Positions 25,208 to 36,205 of a stretch of 64,000 nucleotides of DNA are shown here, in pieces. Location of the stretch: contig JAYXKI010000001.1 in the NCBI GenBank assembly GCA_037892935.1, positions 1,488,001 to 1,552,000 on the forward strand, given 5' to 3'. The notes under the pieces were generated by a model that was given only the letters and a program-made list of their open reading frames with translations, had not been told where the DNA came from and searched no databases. Position numbers and translations under genes: made by a program. The stretch is from Phlebopus portentosus. Taxonomy: Eukaryota; Basidiomycota; Agaricomycetes; Boletales; Boletinellaceae. Within the stretch, counting starts at the first letter, position 1, and every line of letters begins with the position of its first letter.

Positions 25208-26372
25208 ATGAAACGATTGGTGTTCACTTGTGACTCTGATCTCCCTCGCTTCGGGCTTCGGTCTGCTAGCCTCACCGCCGGGGACGGTCTTCCGAGCAAG
25301 AAGAAATTGTTTAGTTAGAACGAAAGAAGGAGGCTGAAGGAGAGGTCGGCGTTACCGTCATCACTTCGATCAGTGGATCAGCATTCCATTTTTCGATTTG
25401 CGTCTCTCGTTCACATCATCTGTGATTGAGATCCATTATGGATCATGGATCATGATTTTCTTGGAGCTAGCCCGACTGAATTTCCGTGCCGTTACTCTTT
25501 ATAATACTGAAACAATTACGTATCTAGGAGTGGAGTGTGTGTGTCAATTAGATTATTTCACGCGGACGTTCAAGATGGCCGTTGAGTCTGGATCGAGCGC
25601 GGACAGCATGTGCTACGCTAGTCGTGCAGCCCTCCAATTCAAAGACAAGCGACCGTCTTCTCCGAGTCCTCAGCGGACGACATTACGTTTTTGTCTGGCG
25701 TGGGCCCACCAGCGATCCAATTCGCTTCATATGCCTCCGAGTCATTCACAAAGTCTTTATGACTCCCCGTTTCCTGCGTTTACGTTTATGGGGTAGGCAG
25801 CCCTAAACACGTTAGCAATGCAAACTTAGCGCCAAGGCCGACCCTCAGGCCGACAGGACAAGCAGAGGGGAAGTAAGACGCGTGGTCTTACTATCAGCTT
25901 GGCAGGTTTGTGGCTGAGAAGAAAGTAGTGCAAAGAGCTGAAAATTCGTCACGCTTCGCATAAATACTTCGCAGCTTTACTCGACTGAATGAAACATAAC
26001 GGTCTAATTTTGTGAATCTTTCAAGAGGAATACCAGCTGATAGTTCGAGAGAATCTTGCAGACCTGTTCCTTCGTATACATTCAGGAAAAGACTCATGTC
26101 GCTTCCATGTCGCAAAATTCTGCCAAGATGAACCATTAGTCGTAGAACTTGATTGACAAGAATGAGAACTCGCGTACAAACATAATGGGGTTTATCAAGG
26201 TCCTCACGTAGTATCGGAAATGCGGCAAGATCTTTAGCTGGTGTAAAGCGATTCTCCTCCTTGTAGGGGTTACCCGGACTCCAGTGCGCCATCGAGCCAA
26301 TATAAATGACAAAAGTTACTGAAAATAACAGAGCACTCTTTTTCAAACATGGCAAACCAAGCGAGGACTGAA

Positions 26373-26393
26373 GATAGATAGATAAGATAGATA
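26373..26393. repeat. GATA microsatellite
   Basis: Imperfect GATA repeat (GATAGATAGATAAGATAGAT). Confidence 0.7.
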
Positions 26394-27540
26394 AATTGAA
26401 TTGTAGAAAGCCGATGGTTTTGCGACGGCAGAATCTTCCCGGAATGGAAATTTATCAAAATGTCCTTGAATTTCTCACGGTCTAACTTACCGCCTTTTCT
26501 CTGTTTAAAGCCCACATTCTCTCCTTTCCAATCGCGGCTCGCAACGGCCTTCCGTGCGTTCTGTTCTGCTGATCAACTCCTAAAACTCTTCCATGGTAAG
26601 GAAGCGGAATCAATGATACACGCCGCATCACCTTCCGACAAGCGACTCAGAAGTAAAAGCGCACTTGCAGCGTGTATCACGGCACTTGTATATTCCAAGG
26701 ACCTCCAGCGTCAGGAAGTGAATTCCTTTTGCGGAAATTCTCCTTCTCAAGTCAAGAAGACAACCACCCCACGCGTGTCGGAAAGATCGCACCTAGAGTC
26801 AGTAGAGTCCTAACCCAAGTACATACTACACGTGTTTTTCATATATTTTGTATTAGATCGCGTATAGGCGGCCGCGCTCACTGTCAACCCGCACATGTAA
26901 CTGTGACTGTAACTGTATTGTAATGAACTGAATTGAAGAAAGGAACAAAAAGAAGGTGCGTTCCGGGCAATATTCAAGTCTTCAAGACTTCCTTCACGCG
27001 AATGAAATATCGATATCCCGGACGGAAGTAAAGAATGGACGCGTGCACACGGCACCTAGGCCTATTTTACTTCCGTTCAAGCTGTTAAAGCCCGGTATCC
27101 CTTCCCTACGCAATGTCCGTTAAGCCGCGGCCGGCAACCTGGTCGACCGCTCGCTTTCCACTGGCTCCTCCATCCTCCCCAAGGGGGACAGTTTCGCGCA
27201 ATCATCCTCGAGGCGCCGGCATGGCTTTCTATTAGCGTTTCCATCCAGGTTCTCCTTATAGTAAGCGAGCAAAGTGAAAAATTAAACACAACATGACCAT
27301 GGCTGTACATATGCATGGATGGGCTGTACTGCTTAATGTAGTTCCGGCCTCCTTTTTTTTTTGGTTCTCTGCGTTTCCCGTTCCTGAACATGTTGTGTCG
27401 ATTCAGGTATCCACGTTGTCTTACAGTAATATCATTGATAACAACTCATAAATCACTGGCAGTAGTTCGGGTCCGGACCCGGTCATGACGTTGTGGAATG
27501 AGCTCCAGATATTGCCTCCTGTCTGTTTGCATTAATAGAT

Positions 27541-27593
27541 ATCAATATTAATGCTTTGTTCTTTTCCCTCTTCACAATATCATTAATATTGAT
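27541..27593. repeat. AT-rich inverted repeat (hairpin)
   Basis: Arms ATCAATATTAATG (27541-27553) and CATTAATATTGAT (27581-27593) are perfectly complementary over 13 bases around a 27-base loop. Function unknown. Confidence 0.6.
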
Positions 27594-27770
27594 GTCGAGA
27601 ATTTTCTCATCTCCGTGATATCTTTTCTGTGCCCGTTCAAACGAGTCATATCATGATGGACCCGTAGAACCTCAATAGCAGGCGCCAATATTCGCACTAG
27701 CCACCACGACCTCCTATCCTTCCGAAATCGAAATAGTGCAAAACGTACGTCAGCGCCTCAAGCCTCCCTA

Positions 27771-27791
27771 CCACCACCACCACCACCACCA
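27771..27791. repeat. (CCA)7 microsatellite
   Basis: Seven perfect CCA units in non-coding sequence. Confidence 0.85.
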
Positions 27792-28659
27792 ACACTCGCG
27801 GGTACGGTCAACTTACGTGTTCTGATTGTATTTATAGCATATCACAGATCCTCCTATCGGACTTCAGTCACAGAAGAAGAAAATATTAAATGAAGATATG
27901 CCAGAAGAAGTGTCAAACAAGAACAAAGTGCGATCATTCGAGCCATAGCTACCCGCGAAACACACGAATCACAGCAGAAGTATCTTTGAAACTCGTCTTT
28001 TCGTTTGTCTATCTATAGGGGTAGATAAGTAAATACAGTCAGGGCTTGATATAACTAAATATTGCTGGGGATAATATAAAAGGTAGATAGTAGAGATGTC
28101 CTCTGAATTTATGCAGGGTGTTGTGTGTGGGTAATTGCGGGACATGAGACGTAAGAAACGGAATTCGGAAGAAAAATAAACCTTCGTGTAGAAAACAGAA
28201 TCGCAGAGCAGGCAGCTTTAACGAACATCCACACGCGCGTGCAGTCAATGTCAAGAAAGAGCAGCGAAAACCGATATTTTGGAATGAGAATGAGAAATTA
28301 GAAGATCATGAGAATGCGGGAAAGCGAAGATGATGCAGATAAGTAGTGTACTCAGGTGTGAAAACGACAGCGCAAAAGGCGTCAATAGTGAAGCCGGTAA
28401 GGTAAGCGGTAGTAAGAATCGGAAGCGGGAAATCGTAAAAATGTCGTAAACTGGATTGCATGGGTATTGTACAATTGCGAAGTAGCTCTCGTCGTTGCAA
28501 AGGGATGAGAAATAAATTGTGGGGGCCGTGCCGAAATCGCTGGATTGACATACGTGCGGGAAGAGTCCGTAAGGCGTGAAAGAGACGCTAAGATGTTTTT
28601 TGCCGGTATGTCGAATCGAGTCGTAAATAACTGGGAAGCCCGATTATACCGGAACATTT

Positions 28660-29901
28660 TCAGAAGACGACACGCGCAACGAGATACGCAACGCTCGCAG
28701 CGCAAAAGGCGACGCTCGTCAGAGTCCTACGGGACGGGACCGATGGAAGAACGGAAGACAAGCATGAGCTCGGCAAGGAGCGAGAAGAGACGAATGCATA
28801 CGACTTGAGCGACACAGTGGGCGCAGCAAATAACGCTAAGCAATCCATGCAGTTGCATGCCGGTCCACGCTGGGCGAGGAAATGCCTCGAACAAGCTGTG
28901 CGCCGGTGAATCTTGTCGACGAACCGGGTTGCAGAGCCTGAATAGCGTGCACGATCGATCGGGGGGAAAAAGAATACAAAACCGGTGATTAGCGACTGAA
29001 TTGAAATTAAACGTGAAAAATGAAATGAAAAAAAAAACTCACTTTGTAGAGCAATGCTCGGTTCGTCATCGGCGGGTGCCTTCAGATCGAGCTCGCGAAG
29101 AAGACGCCTAAGAGTGATCTCGGGTTCTTCGGACTCGTTACGTTCGGGTCTCTGAAAGATGCGAACAAGCGCACCAAAGTCGCAGGACGTAATGCGGCGC
29201 GGCGTCTTCTTGACTTCTGGTTGGCCAGATATCGCCGTCGTAGTAGTAGTGCCTTCGGGTACCGTCGGCATCGGACTTGTGGCAGCAGGAGCGGAAGGAT
29301 ACTGGGACTGAGGCCGCTCGAAGCGGTGTTTGCATCCAAACTGCGCGAGGATGCCGCGCGCGAAACTCCAAGCGGAAGTCTTCTCGTCTAGATATGTTCT
29401 CTGGATGTACGCGCGAAGCCATGACCCACGCGTACCAATATCGATACCTTGGAATTTCCTGAGAATATGGCGTTTGGTCTCGGAGGGAGAGCGCGGGTCG
29501 ATGTCACCCACGATCGCACAACTGCATGCACCACGGTAACCATTCTCCACCCAGGTCCAGACGTCCGAGCCGTAGACGTCGGAGTTCCACCAGAAGCAGT
29601 CTGGGCAGATACCCTCGACGAGGGCGGCCTGGTATTGCTCGAGTGCTGCAGCTGCCTCGGCCTTAAGGGAAGCGAAGAGCGTCGACTGGAGCTCCGCGCG
29701 GATGCGAAGGAGGAGCTCAACGGGGAGGTCAGCTATGGACTTGGATTGTTCGACCTCAGCATCGAGGACAAGAGCATTCTGGGAGTGCAGAGAGATGATC
29801 TTGTCGAGAGCGAGCATCTCTGGACGAGAATAGGCGACGCAGGCGAGGAGGAGGTCCTCTGGCCTGACGGTGAGGGAGTAGCAATCGTCGTCAGTGGCCA
29901 T
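28660..29901 (-). CDS. Uncharacterised basidiomycete protein with an F-box-like start motif
   Basis: Starts at 29901 (MATDDDCYSLTVRPEDLLLA). An early segment SIADLPVELLLRIRAEL resembles the first helix of an F-box (LPxELLxxI), but the rest of an F-box is not evident. A Cys/Trp-rich part follows (CPDCFWWNSDVYGSDVWTWV, then GYRGACSCA), which could bind metal, then SWLRAYIQRTYLDEKTSAWS and GILAQFGCKHRFERP, a Pro/Thr linker, and a C-terminal helix (LRRLLRELDLKAPADDE). A GT-AG intron (about 28938-29042, 105 bases, in frame) joins to SSATRFVDKIHRRTACSRHF. Because the intron has no stop, an unspliced reading also stays open. The C-terminus after about 28830 is hydrophobic and less protein-like. Function unknown. 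Confidence 0.6.
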   Translation of the reverse strand: MATDDDCYSLTVRPEDLLLACVAYSRPEMLALDKIISLHSQNALVLDAEVEQSKSIADLPVELLLRIRAELQSTLFASLKAEAAAALEQYQAALVEGICPDCFWWNSDVYGSDVWTWVENGYRGACSCAIVGDIDPRSPSETKRHILRKFQGIDIGTRGSWLRAYIQRTYLDEKTSAWSFARGILAQFGCKHRFERPQSQYPSAPAATSPMPTVPEGTTTTTAISGQPEVKKTPRRITSCDFGALVRIFQRPERNESEEPEITLRRLLRELDLKAPADDEPSIALQSEFFFSFHFSRLISIQSLITGFVFFFPPIDRARYSGSATRFVDKIHRRTACSRHFLAQRGPACNCMDCLALFAAPTVSLKSYAFVSSRSLPSSCLSSVLPSVPSRRTLTSVAFCAASVAYLVARVVF

Positions 29902-29998
29902 TGGTCAGAACGTGTGATGGTCGTAAGGTAAGAGAGGATAGAGTACAGACAGCAGATGGGGAGACCTCTGGGGGGGGATATGGGAAAGAATGGGGGGC

Positions 29999-30004
29999 TT
30001 TATA
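29999..30004 (-). promoter_or_regulatory. TATA box of the 28660-29901 gene
   Basis: TATAAA on the minus strand about 98 bp upstream of the start codon at 29901. Confidence 0.4.
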
Positions 30005-30076
30005 CATATAATTTGACTGTAAGCATGAAACGGAGGATTGAGTCATGGTATGTATTAGGAGACAAGAGCCGTGAGT

Positions 30077-30101
30077 GGTCAGGTCAGGTCAGGTCAGGTC
30101 A
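30077..30101. repeat. (GGTCA)5 tandem repeat
   Basis: Five perfect 5-bp units. AGGTCA-like words could bind factors, but chance expansion is as likely. Confidence 0.8.
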
Positions 30102-30448
30102 ATGATCGGGTGCATCTCAATTCGGCAATTACATCCATCCATTCCATCCAAGTACTTACTATGAATTGAATTCTTCCCTTTTCTGTCCTTTTGTCACTCA
30201 GCCTTTTCGAGCTTATTGTAGCTATCATCTTCCATTATCTATCAATCTATCTCCTCCATCAAATATAAACTGAACAATATTCCGTGTTCGGAGGGACAAT
30301 GCAACGAGCGGCAATGCACCCAACCTCAACTCAGATCATCACCGTGTCGATCGGCGTGTCGGTCCGCCACAGTCTCGTCTAGCGCCGCACAGCCTCCGAC
30401 ATGCAGGTCCGTCCGCTCGTGGCAGCCAATTAATTGCCTTTTTTACGC

Positions 30449-30456
30449 ACTATTCC
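30449..30456. repeat. Left 8-bp target site duplication
   Basis: ACTATTCC directly before the left terminal inverted repeat; an identical copy follows the right one. Confidence 0.85.
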
Positions 30457-30996
30457 AGGACCCCCGGCAATGCTGATTGATGCCTGATCCAGATTTCAAA
30501 ATTTATATGTGGATTTTTCCGGGCGCTTCGCGCCCTTTTTATCCGGAAAACCTCAGGCATGACCTCCTAGAGCATCGATTTTGTCCGGATTTTGGCAGAG
30601 GCATCTAAAAAGGGTGTTTTTTATTCGGATTTTGATAGGCGTAAAATTTTGACTATACAGCTCTAGTATTACCCCTTATCATTTAGAAAAATGTATAACA
30701 AAGGAGTGAATTGGATTACAACTACATTACAAAAAGAATATATTACTCTCGAACTACACTGCCTTAAGACGGCAATCCATTCTCAGGCACTACACATAGC
30801 ACGGTCAGGTGACGCCTTGTTGTTATCCGGATTTGCACAGGCCTCTTGGAAAGACCTCCTCATATCCGGAAATTCCCTCAGGGCTGTGATCAATTTCGGG
30901 TCGAATTTATCCGGAAAACCTCAGGCTTCAGGCTCAAAATTTGCGAATTTTTATCCGGATTCCGGTCAGGCATCAATCAGTATTGCCGGGGGTCCT
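30457..30996. mobile_element. Non-autonomous TIR DNA transposon (MITE), hAT- or KDZ-like
   Basis: A 540-bp element bounded by 31-bp terminal inverted repeats, 30457-30487 and 30966-30996, starting AGGACCCCCGGCAAT on each strand and differing at one base (position 16). It is flanked by a perfect 8-bp direct duplication. No transposase is encoded; the only ORF (30691-31080) runs past the right end. Inside are several copies of a TATCCGG-containing unit, including a direct repeat of ATCCGGAAAACCTCAGGC near 30541 and 30909, and a GGGCGC-TTC-GCGCCC hairpin at about 30522-30536 followed by T5. An 8-bp duplication fits the hAT and fungal KDZ superfamilies. Which one cannot be told without the autonomous partner. 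High TIR identity suggests a fairly recent insertion. Confidence 0.88.
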
Positions 30997-31004
30997 ACTA
31001 TTCC
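30997..31004. repeat. Right 8-bp target site duplication
   Basis: ACTATTCC directly after the right terminal inverted repeat, identical to 30449-30456. Confidence 0.85.
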
Positions 31005-31520
31005 TCTTCCGCTTCTCTCTCCGCTCTCGTTCATCCGAGCCAAGGGCAAAAGGCAAATCACGCTACCTTCGATTTATTAGCCGAGCCTACTTTCCCGTCG
31101 TGTTGTTTTCAAAACAAGAACAAAAAATCGATGTATTATTGTACGTACGTACGTATGCAAACATATGAGCTCTCAATTTGATTATTATTTTGTGAATGCA
31201 CAAGACCCGCCCGAGTAACTCGTACCCGCGCGGCCGAACAAATCGACGGTCGAAACAAAAAGAAGGTAAAAGGTATTGCAATTACTACGCTCGAAGGATC
31301 GAATAGAACGTGAAATCAGCACTGCTTCATAGCTTATTCAAATAAAAAAAACAAAACAAAACAAAACAAAAGCGAAGCGGCTAAATGTCAAGAAGTATAG
31401 AGTTCAATGTCTATCGAATTTGACAAATGAAACAAAAAAAAAGTAAGAGAAATTCCACCGGGTAATCATCTCTCGCGCAATTAACGCGGTGGTAAAAACG
31501 GACCGTACATCCAATCACCT

Positions 31521-34500
31521 CTATGCTTCCCGATCGATGCCATTCTGCGCAGTCGATACGGACGGAGACGTCCGCCCGACGCGCGGCAAGGGCGTCAAAA
31601 TCTCAAACTGACTATCATCGAAGCTCGACCGCATCCCATCGGATGCATCCCCGCTCACAGGACTAGCCAACGATAGCGTCACACTCCCGCTCATGCTTCC
31701 CTTATTCAGACTGCCCTTCCCGAACGATAATGGAGACACCACGGATACCGGAGTCGGAAGAGGGTCAACTGACTCTTGAGAAGAATCCGTAGACGTCTGC
31801 GCCTGAGGCTTCCGCCGAACATAGGCCCTGTCGTCACCCGCATTCGTATTCAAAATCATCGAAGTCAACATCGTAGAAACAGACCCTCGCGACTGCATCC
31901 GTGAATGCTGGCTCATTCTGTATTCGACAGGAAGATCCGGGACGGAAGGCGATTGCAATGCACTCGTCGACGAGATGCTGCTGTTACCTCCACTCCGTAT
32001 CAGACTTGCAACATCCGCAATGCTCGGCCGCCGTCGGCGAGGCTCCGATGAGTCCGTCGAAGATGATCCTTCAGATCCGTTCTTCCATTTGCTCACAAGT
32101 GACTTCCGCATAGAACGCTTCTTCTCAGCAGTTGGAGTCTGAGACTGCGCGGCCGTTCGTGCCTGCGACGCAGCATTAGGCGGGAACTGGTATGACGCTT
32201 GGGGAGACGGCGACGGCGTCTTCCGAGACGCGAACTTTGAGTCCTGGTCAAAGTAGAACGGATCAAGTCCGGAATCCCGATGGGACTTGTGTGGCTTTTG
32301 ACTTCCTCGCGTTGATCCAGACGGGAACGGCACTGATGGGGACGGTGTCCGTGATACATCCGTTTCCGTGTAGTTCAAGGACAATGCCGAGCTCGAAGGG
32401 CGCGAAGGTAATGCAGACGGATCAGGACTCGCTGGCATCGACGCTCCGGAGGTCGACGGTTTGTCATTCTTCCGCCATAACTTTCTAAAGCTCTTCATCG
32501 ACACAAGGCTCGGCCCTTTATTAACCTTCAGCGATCGCTGTTCCTCCGCCACAGAGTCAACCGAGAACCGACTAGATGGGGCCTGCGAATGACGTCCGGT
32601 GTTCGGACCGGCGGGTAGCATGCCATTCCTGAGCGACGAGTTGCGCTCCGGAGGATTACTCACGTTGCTGGATGCATTATTGTTAATGGAAGATGGGAAA
32701 CGCCCGAAGGGGTCTGGCGAAAGCGGCAGCACGGGGGATGCAGCTTCCGGTACTCGTTGTGCAAGCGACGGCTGCAGTTTAGGCTGCTCGGCGTAGAAAC
32801 CCGCCTCTTCTTCATATTGTCTCATTCTCGCTCTGGACTCTGACGTTTCCCGAGATGCGCTAAAATTACTGAGCATTGACGAAATTGAAGACGAATTCTT
32901 CCGCTTCTCCGTCCCAGCTTTTGTTACTCCATTTGCCTTCCCATTCAAGATGACTCTTGGAGGGGAATTCGCCTGATTACCTGACTTCAGACTCCGTAAA
33001 GAGCTTGTTGGAGACAGCAATGAGTCTCCTTCACCCTGGCTGGCTAGAACGGAATACGGCACGGAGGGCCACGCAACTTGTTCGGGAGTATCATACAGTA
33101 CATTCCTTTAAAAATGCCGAAATGAGAAATATATTTAATCGTCCCCTTTGACTTGTATAATAGGCAGGACATACCCGTCCGAGCCCGTCTTTAATCCATG
33201 AAGACCTTTAAAGCTGTCTGCCTCCGGGCTGGGCGTTCCAACCAGAGCAGGTTGCTTAAAAACGGGTGGTCCAATCGTACTACCGACTCGTCCATCCTGT
33301 CGTTGATATGTTTGACTAGGGTCAAGACCAGAGGACGGAAGCTGCATGCTCTGCGAGCCTGCATGATGCGGCTGAGAAGGCGGTGATGAAAAATTACTTT
33401 GTTGGGGAGGAGCAGATCGAAGATAGATGCCATTCGGCTGCAAGACATCAGGAGAAAGATCCACAGTCTTGAGCGCTCGAGGAGAAAATTGAACCAGATT
33501 CTACATTAGAGCAAGTCAATATGTTATTCGGACCAAATGTGAGCCTAACTTACGCGCTCGAGTACGTCCAACTCTTCGCGAATTTTGAGTTGCATAGTGC
33601 GTTGCTCCTCAATGTCAATCTAGGTTTGCATAGATTTAGCCTCTTCGGCAACGGATTTCACCACAAAATGTAAATAAAACCTACCTCTCCGAGGTCGAGT
33701 TCAAGGTCGTCATATATGACTCCGACCCTCTTCTCCCGTATTGTCTCTTCGTCGTCGCGTTTCTCGGACAAATAAGGAAGACGGGAACCACCCTCAGCAC
33801 TACTGGACGTATAGGGACTAGGTGTTGTCGTTGCAATGCCTATCTCCAGCTTGCCACCGCTATTTGCAAGATTCAACGGAGCCGGTATTTTGCTTCTCTG
33901 CAGCTGCGGTTGATTATGAGCATTCCATAGGGCTACGACTTCTTCATCCGATACTCCGCTCCGATCAGGATGGTCTGACTCTAATGGATTACTCAAAGAT
34001 GCACTGTCGAGAGCCAGGCCGCCTTTGGTCCTTCCATTTGGCCGGCGCGATTGCAATTCAGACCATGCTTCACCGTCTGATCCAAATACATCAGCAAGCG
34101 GATCTCTACGGCGAGGGCCAACGCCAGCAGTAAGTTCATCATCGTCACTGAGTCGCGTATAATCTCCTTCCCCATCGTCTGAAGAATCTGAAGAGTCCGA
34201 GGACGGAACAACAGTTCCATTTTTATCGTTAATTGTAATCCGCAACGGAAGTCTACCCTGGTGGTCCACGTTTTTCCCTTTGCGCTTCTGCATGCTCTTA
34301 CGTGAGCGACGCCATACTTCATACCACGTTCCTATCTTTCGATCAATATCGAACTCGACCTTGGCTAAGACGGGGAGGAAGGACGGGCTTCCTAAACCAG
34401 GTAGTAATCGCGAGTCTAGGCTAAGGGACGGAGTTTGGGATGTAGCATTAAACAATGTGGTAAGATTTTGCGAAGAGCTTGATGGTACACCTGGAGAATC

Positions 34501-35352
34501 TCGTTTCTCCCTAGCTTCTTGATTTGTACCTGAGGACATGGTTACAGATTTGGCGGTGGATGGAGTCGATGGAGATGGAGTGAGGGGGTACTTAGTCGAA
34601 GAAGTACGCTGTAAATCTAGTTTCGCGGGCGAAGAGCGTTTTCGCAGTAACATTGGTCGCTCAGAAGACGCAGACGTAGACTCGCCGTTTGTCAGACCCA
34701 GGCCAACTCCGCGCATTATGGGTTGCTCTTCTGCCACCCTCGCCCATAGCCACTTCCAAACATCTTCGCTTATTCGCGGTCCTTTACCCAATACACTCCT
34801 CGATGACGCGCCGTATTCCGCTTCATTGATAAGATACAATACGACGCCATGTGTTGTAGGAAGCTGAAACTCGCGAGCAATGGCGCTGATCTGCGCTTGC
34901 AGAGTCGCGTGTAGCGGCACGAGAGTACCCCGTCGAAAAGCTGCAAATGCTTCCGGATCCTTGCGACTTCTATGAGGAAGGTGCTTTGGCGGAGTTACAT
35001 GGATCAGATATCTGGAGGGAGTCGAGGAGCCAGTTGCGGACGCAGGAGTAGCCGTTTTGGACTCTGGAGACAAGAGCTCCCCAGACGGAGTCTGAGGCGT
35101 GGAAAACGACTTTTTCGAAGCTGTAGGAGGTGGACTGGACGCTGGTAATGGAGTCGAGATACCTAATGCGTTTGCGAGCTTCGCTAGTTTCTGCGGTGGA
35201 AGTGGAGAACGCGGAATGAATGCAGCTTCTGCGGCGACTGGCTTGTGTTGTACTATGCCTTGCGTCCTGAGATTTGGCATGGCAGGGGCGGTAAACGGCG
35301 AGATATATTCGCCATTATTGGGTGGATAGAAAGACGAGCGACGGTTGATCAT
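31521..35352 (-). CDS. Large Ser/Pro-rich fungal protein of unknown function
   Basis: More than 1,100 residues. The start at 35352 gives MINRRSSFYPPNNGEYISPF. The first half holds the only folded-looking parts. One is SRYLIHVTPPKHLPHRSRKD with AFRRGTLVPLHATLQAQISA and LPTTHGVVLYLINEAEYG, then GPRISEDVWKWLWARVAEEQ. The other is VLAKVEFDIDRKIGTWYEVW with RRSRKSMQKRKGK. After GVIYDDLELDLGE an intron joins a coiled-coil-like exon (IDIEEQRTMQLKIREELDVL). Later exons are Ser/Pro/Gln-rich and disordered, with many SP/TP sites and basic patches such as SMKSFRKLWRKNDKP and KRSMRKSLVSKWKNG. A donor at GTATGT (about 33172) joins to NVLYDTPEQVAWPS. It ends TAQNGIDREA at 31521. It looks like a phosphorylated scaffold at the cell cortex or in signalling, but that is only inference from composition. 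Confidence 0.8.
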
Positions 35353-36090
35353 AGCAGCTATAATTGCGCGACTGGACTAGAGATCTTAAGTAGCGTTTCG
35401 CAGTTTATTTTCTCAGATTGAGTGGAAGAGCATGCTCAGGGACGTAGAGACCGACGTGAAGGAGAGATTGAGGCGTTGAGCGAGCGTGATGTCGTCGTTA
35501 AGGGCCCGTCTGCACGAGAGGAAGACGAAGAGGGATGAGGAAGGGAAGCAGAACGAACGAGGGAGTGAAGCGAGCAGCTTGATGTGTTGTTTTCGCTGCG
35601 AGTGATCCTTACCTTCTGCTCCATTCGGTTATCCCTGAGTTCGGCTTTTGCCGAAATTACAGATTTGCGCTCCAAAGCATTCATTTGAGCACTTTATCTT
35701 TACACTACAATACAAAAATTGTGCCTTGCCTACCTATTGGCGACCACCTCGAATCTATCTGCTCAACAACTATCTACAACTATTTAACTTGTCACAATGC
35801 AAAATCGCTATCCGACGGATCATTTTCGGTCCTTTGATCGCGAGTCATTCATCAAAACCTCTCATCAATGAAGTCTGTTTAGACTTGCTTTGCTTGACCT
35901 GCTTAAACAAGAAACAAACACTCCCCCTTCGATTATATCTCACCAGTCTCAAGCACTTGTCTTCGATGCGACCAAGACAAATCTCTAGTGGAAACCTTCG
36001 ATTTAAATATCGTGAAGTCAGGATATACTATCTTTTCCATGTGAAATAAATTGGCTCAACAAGGATGCAAAGAAAACGACTTTAACACTT
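35353..36090. other. Intergenic, AT-rich
   Basis: Promoter of the Ser/Pro-rich gene (left part) and sequence upstream of the tRNA. The 133-codon plus-strand ORF at 35648-36049 has a low-complexity Leu/Ile/Lys composition and is not believed. Confidence 0.5.
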
Positions 36091-36186
36091 GCCCGCTTAG
36101 CTCAGTCGGACAGAGCGTCAGACTTTTACGAGGTCTTATGACCTTTACAAATCTGAATGTCGCGAGTTCGAGCCTCGCAGTGGGCT
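36091..36186 (+). tRNA. tRNA-Lys(UUU) with a 22-base intron
   Basis: Acceptor stem GCCCGCT pairs with AGTGGGC (one G-T pair). The D arm/A box is TAGCTCAGTCGG. Anticodon stem TCAGA pairs with TCTGA and the loop is CTTTTA/A. The intron (36129-36150) lies one base 3' of the anticodon, the canonical nuclear position. The T arm is GCGAG-TTCGAGC-CTCGC, containing the B box. Mature length about 74 bases. Discriminator base is T by this folding, which is unusual for tRNA-Lys. Confidence 0.93.
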
Positions 36187-36205
36187 TTTCGTAGAATTTT
36201 TTTTT
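36186..36205 (+). terminator. RNA polymerase III terminator
   Basis: T4 directly at the 3' end of the tRNA (36186-36189) and a back-up T9 run at 36197-36205. Confidence 0.75.

Larger units (their letters stand above)
22314..28659. other. 6.3-kb gene-poor region
   Basis: No recognisable gene. Many short ORFs on both strands overlap one another. The longest is 24515-25207 plus (230 codons), Arg/Ser/Phe-rich, with no family motif. It includes the 3' end of the homeodomain gene, a GATA-rich run (26373-26393), (CCA)7 (27771-27791), an AT-rich hairpin (27541-27593), and two copies of CGTTCCCTCCGG in 23830-23920. Long non-coding RNA, old transposon remains or lineage-specific genes are all possible. 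Confidence 0.5.
29902..31520. other. Intergenic region holding a transposon and simple repeats
   Basis: Promoter of the minus-strand gene on the left and 3' flank of the Ser/Pro-rich gene on the right. Contains (GGTCA)5, a 540-bp TIR element, an ACGT run (31141-31156) and an AAAAC run (31346-31370). No gene recognised. Confidence 0.6.

Noticed and set aside
25894..26355. 153-codon minus-strand ORF with a hydrophobic start resembling a signal peptide
   Set aside because: The apparent first Met is a TTG codon, there is no proper ATG before the hydrophobic stretch, and no family is recognised.
29449..29931. 160-codon plus-strand ORF
   Set aside because: A shadow of the minus-strand protein 28660-29901, whose codon bias leaves the opposite frame open.
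30522..30545. GC hairpin followed by T run resembling a bacterial terminator
   Set aside because: It lies inside the transposon of a eukaryotic genome; a role as a Rho-independent terminator is not meaningful here.
35648..36049. 133-codon plus-strand ORF before the tRNA
   Set aside because: AT-rich, low-complexity Leu/Ile/Lys/Tyr composition without a domain or intron structure.
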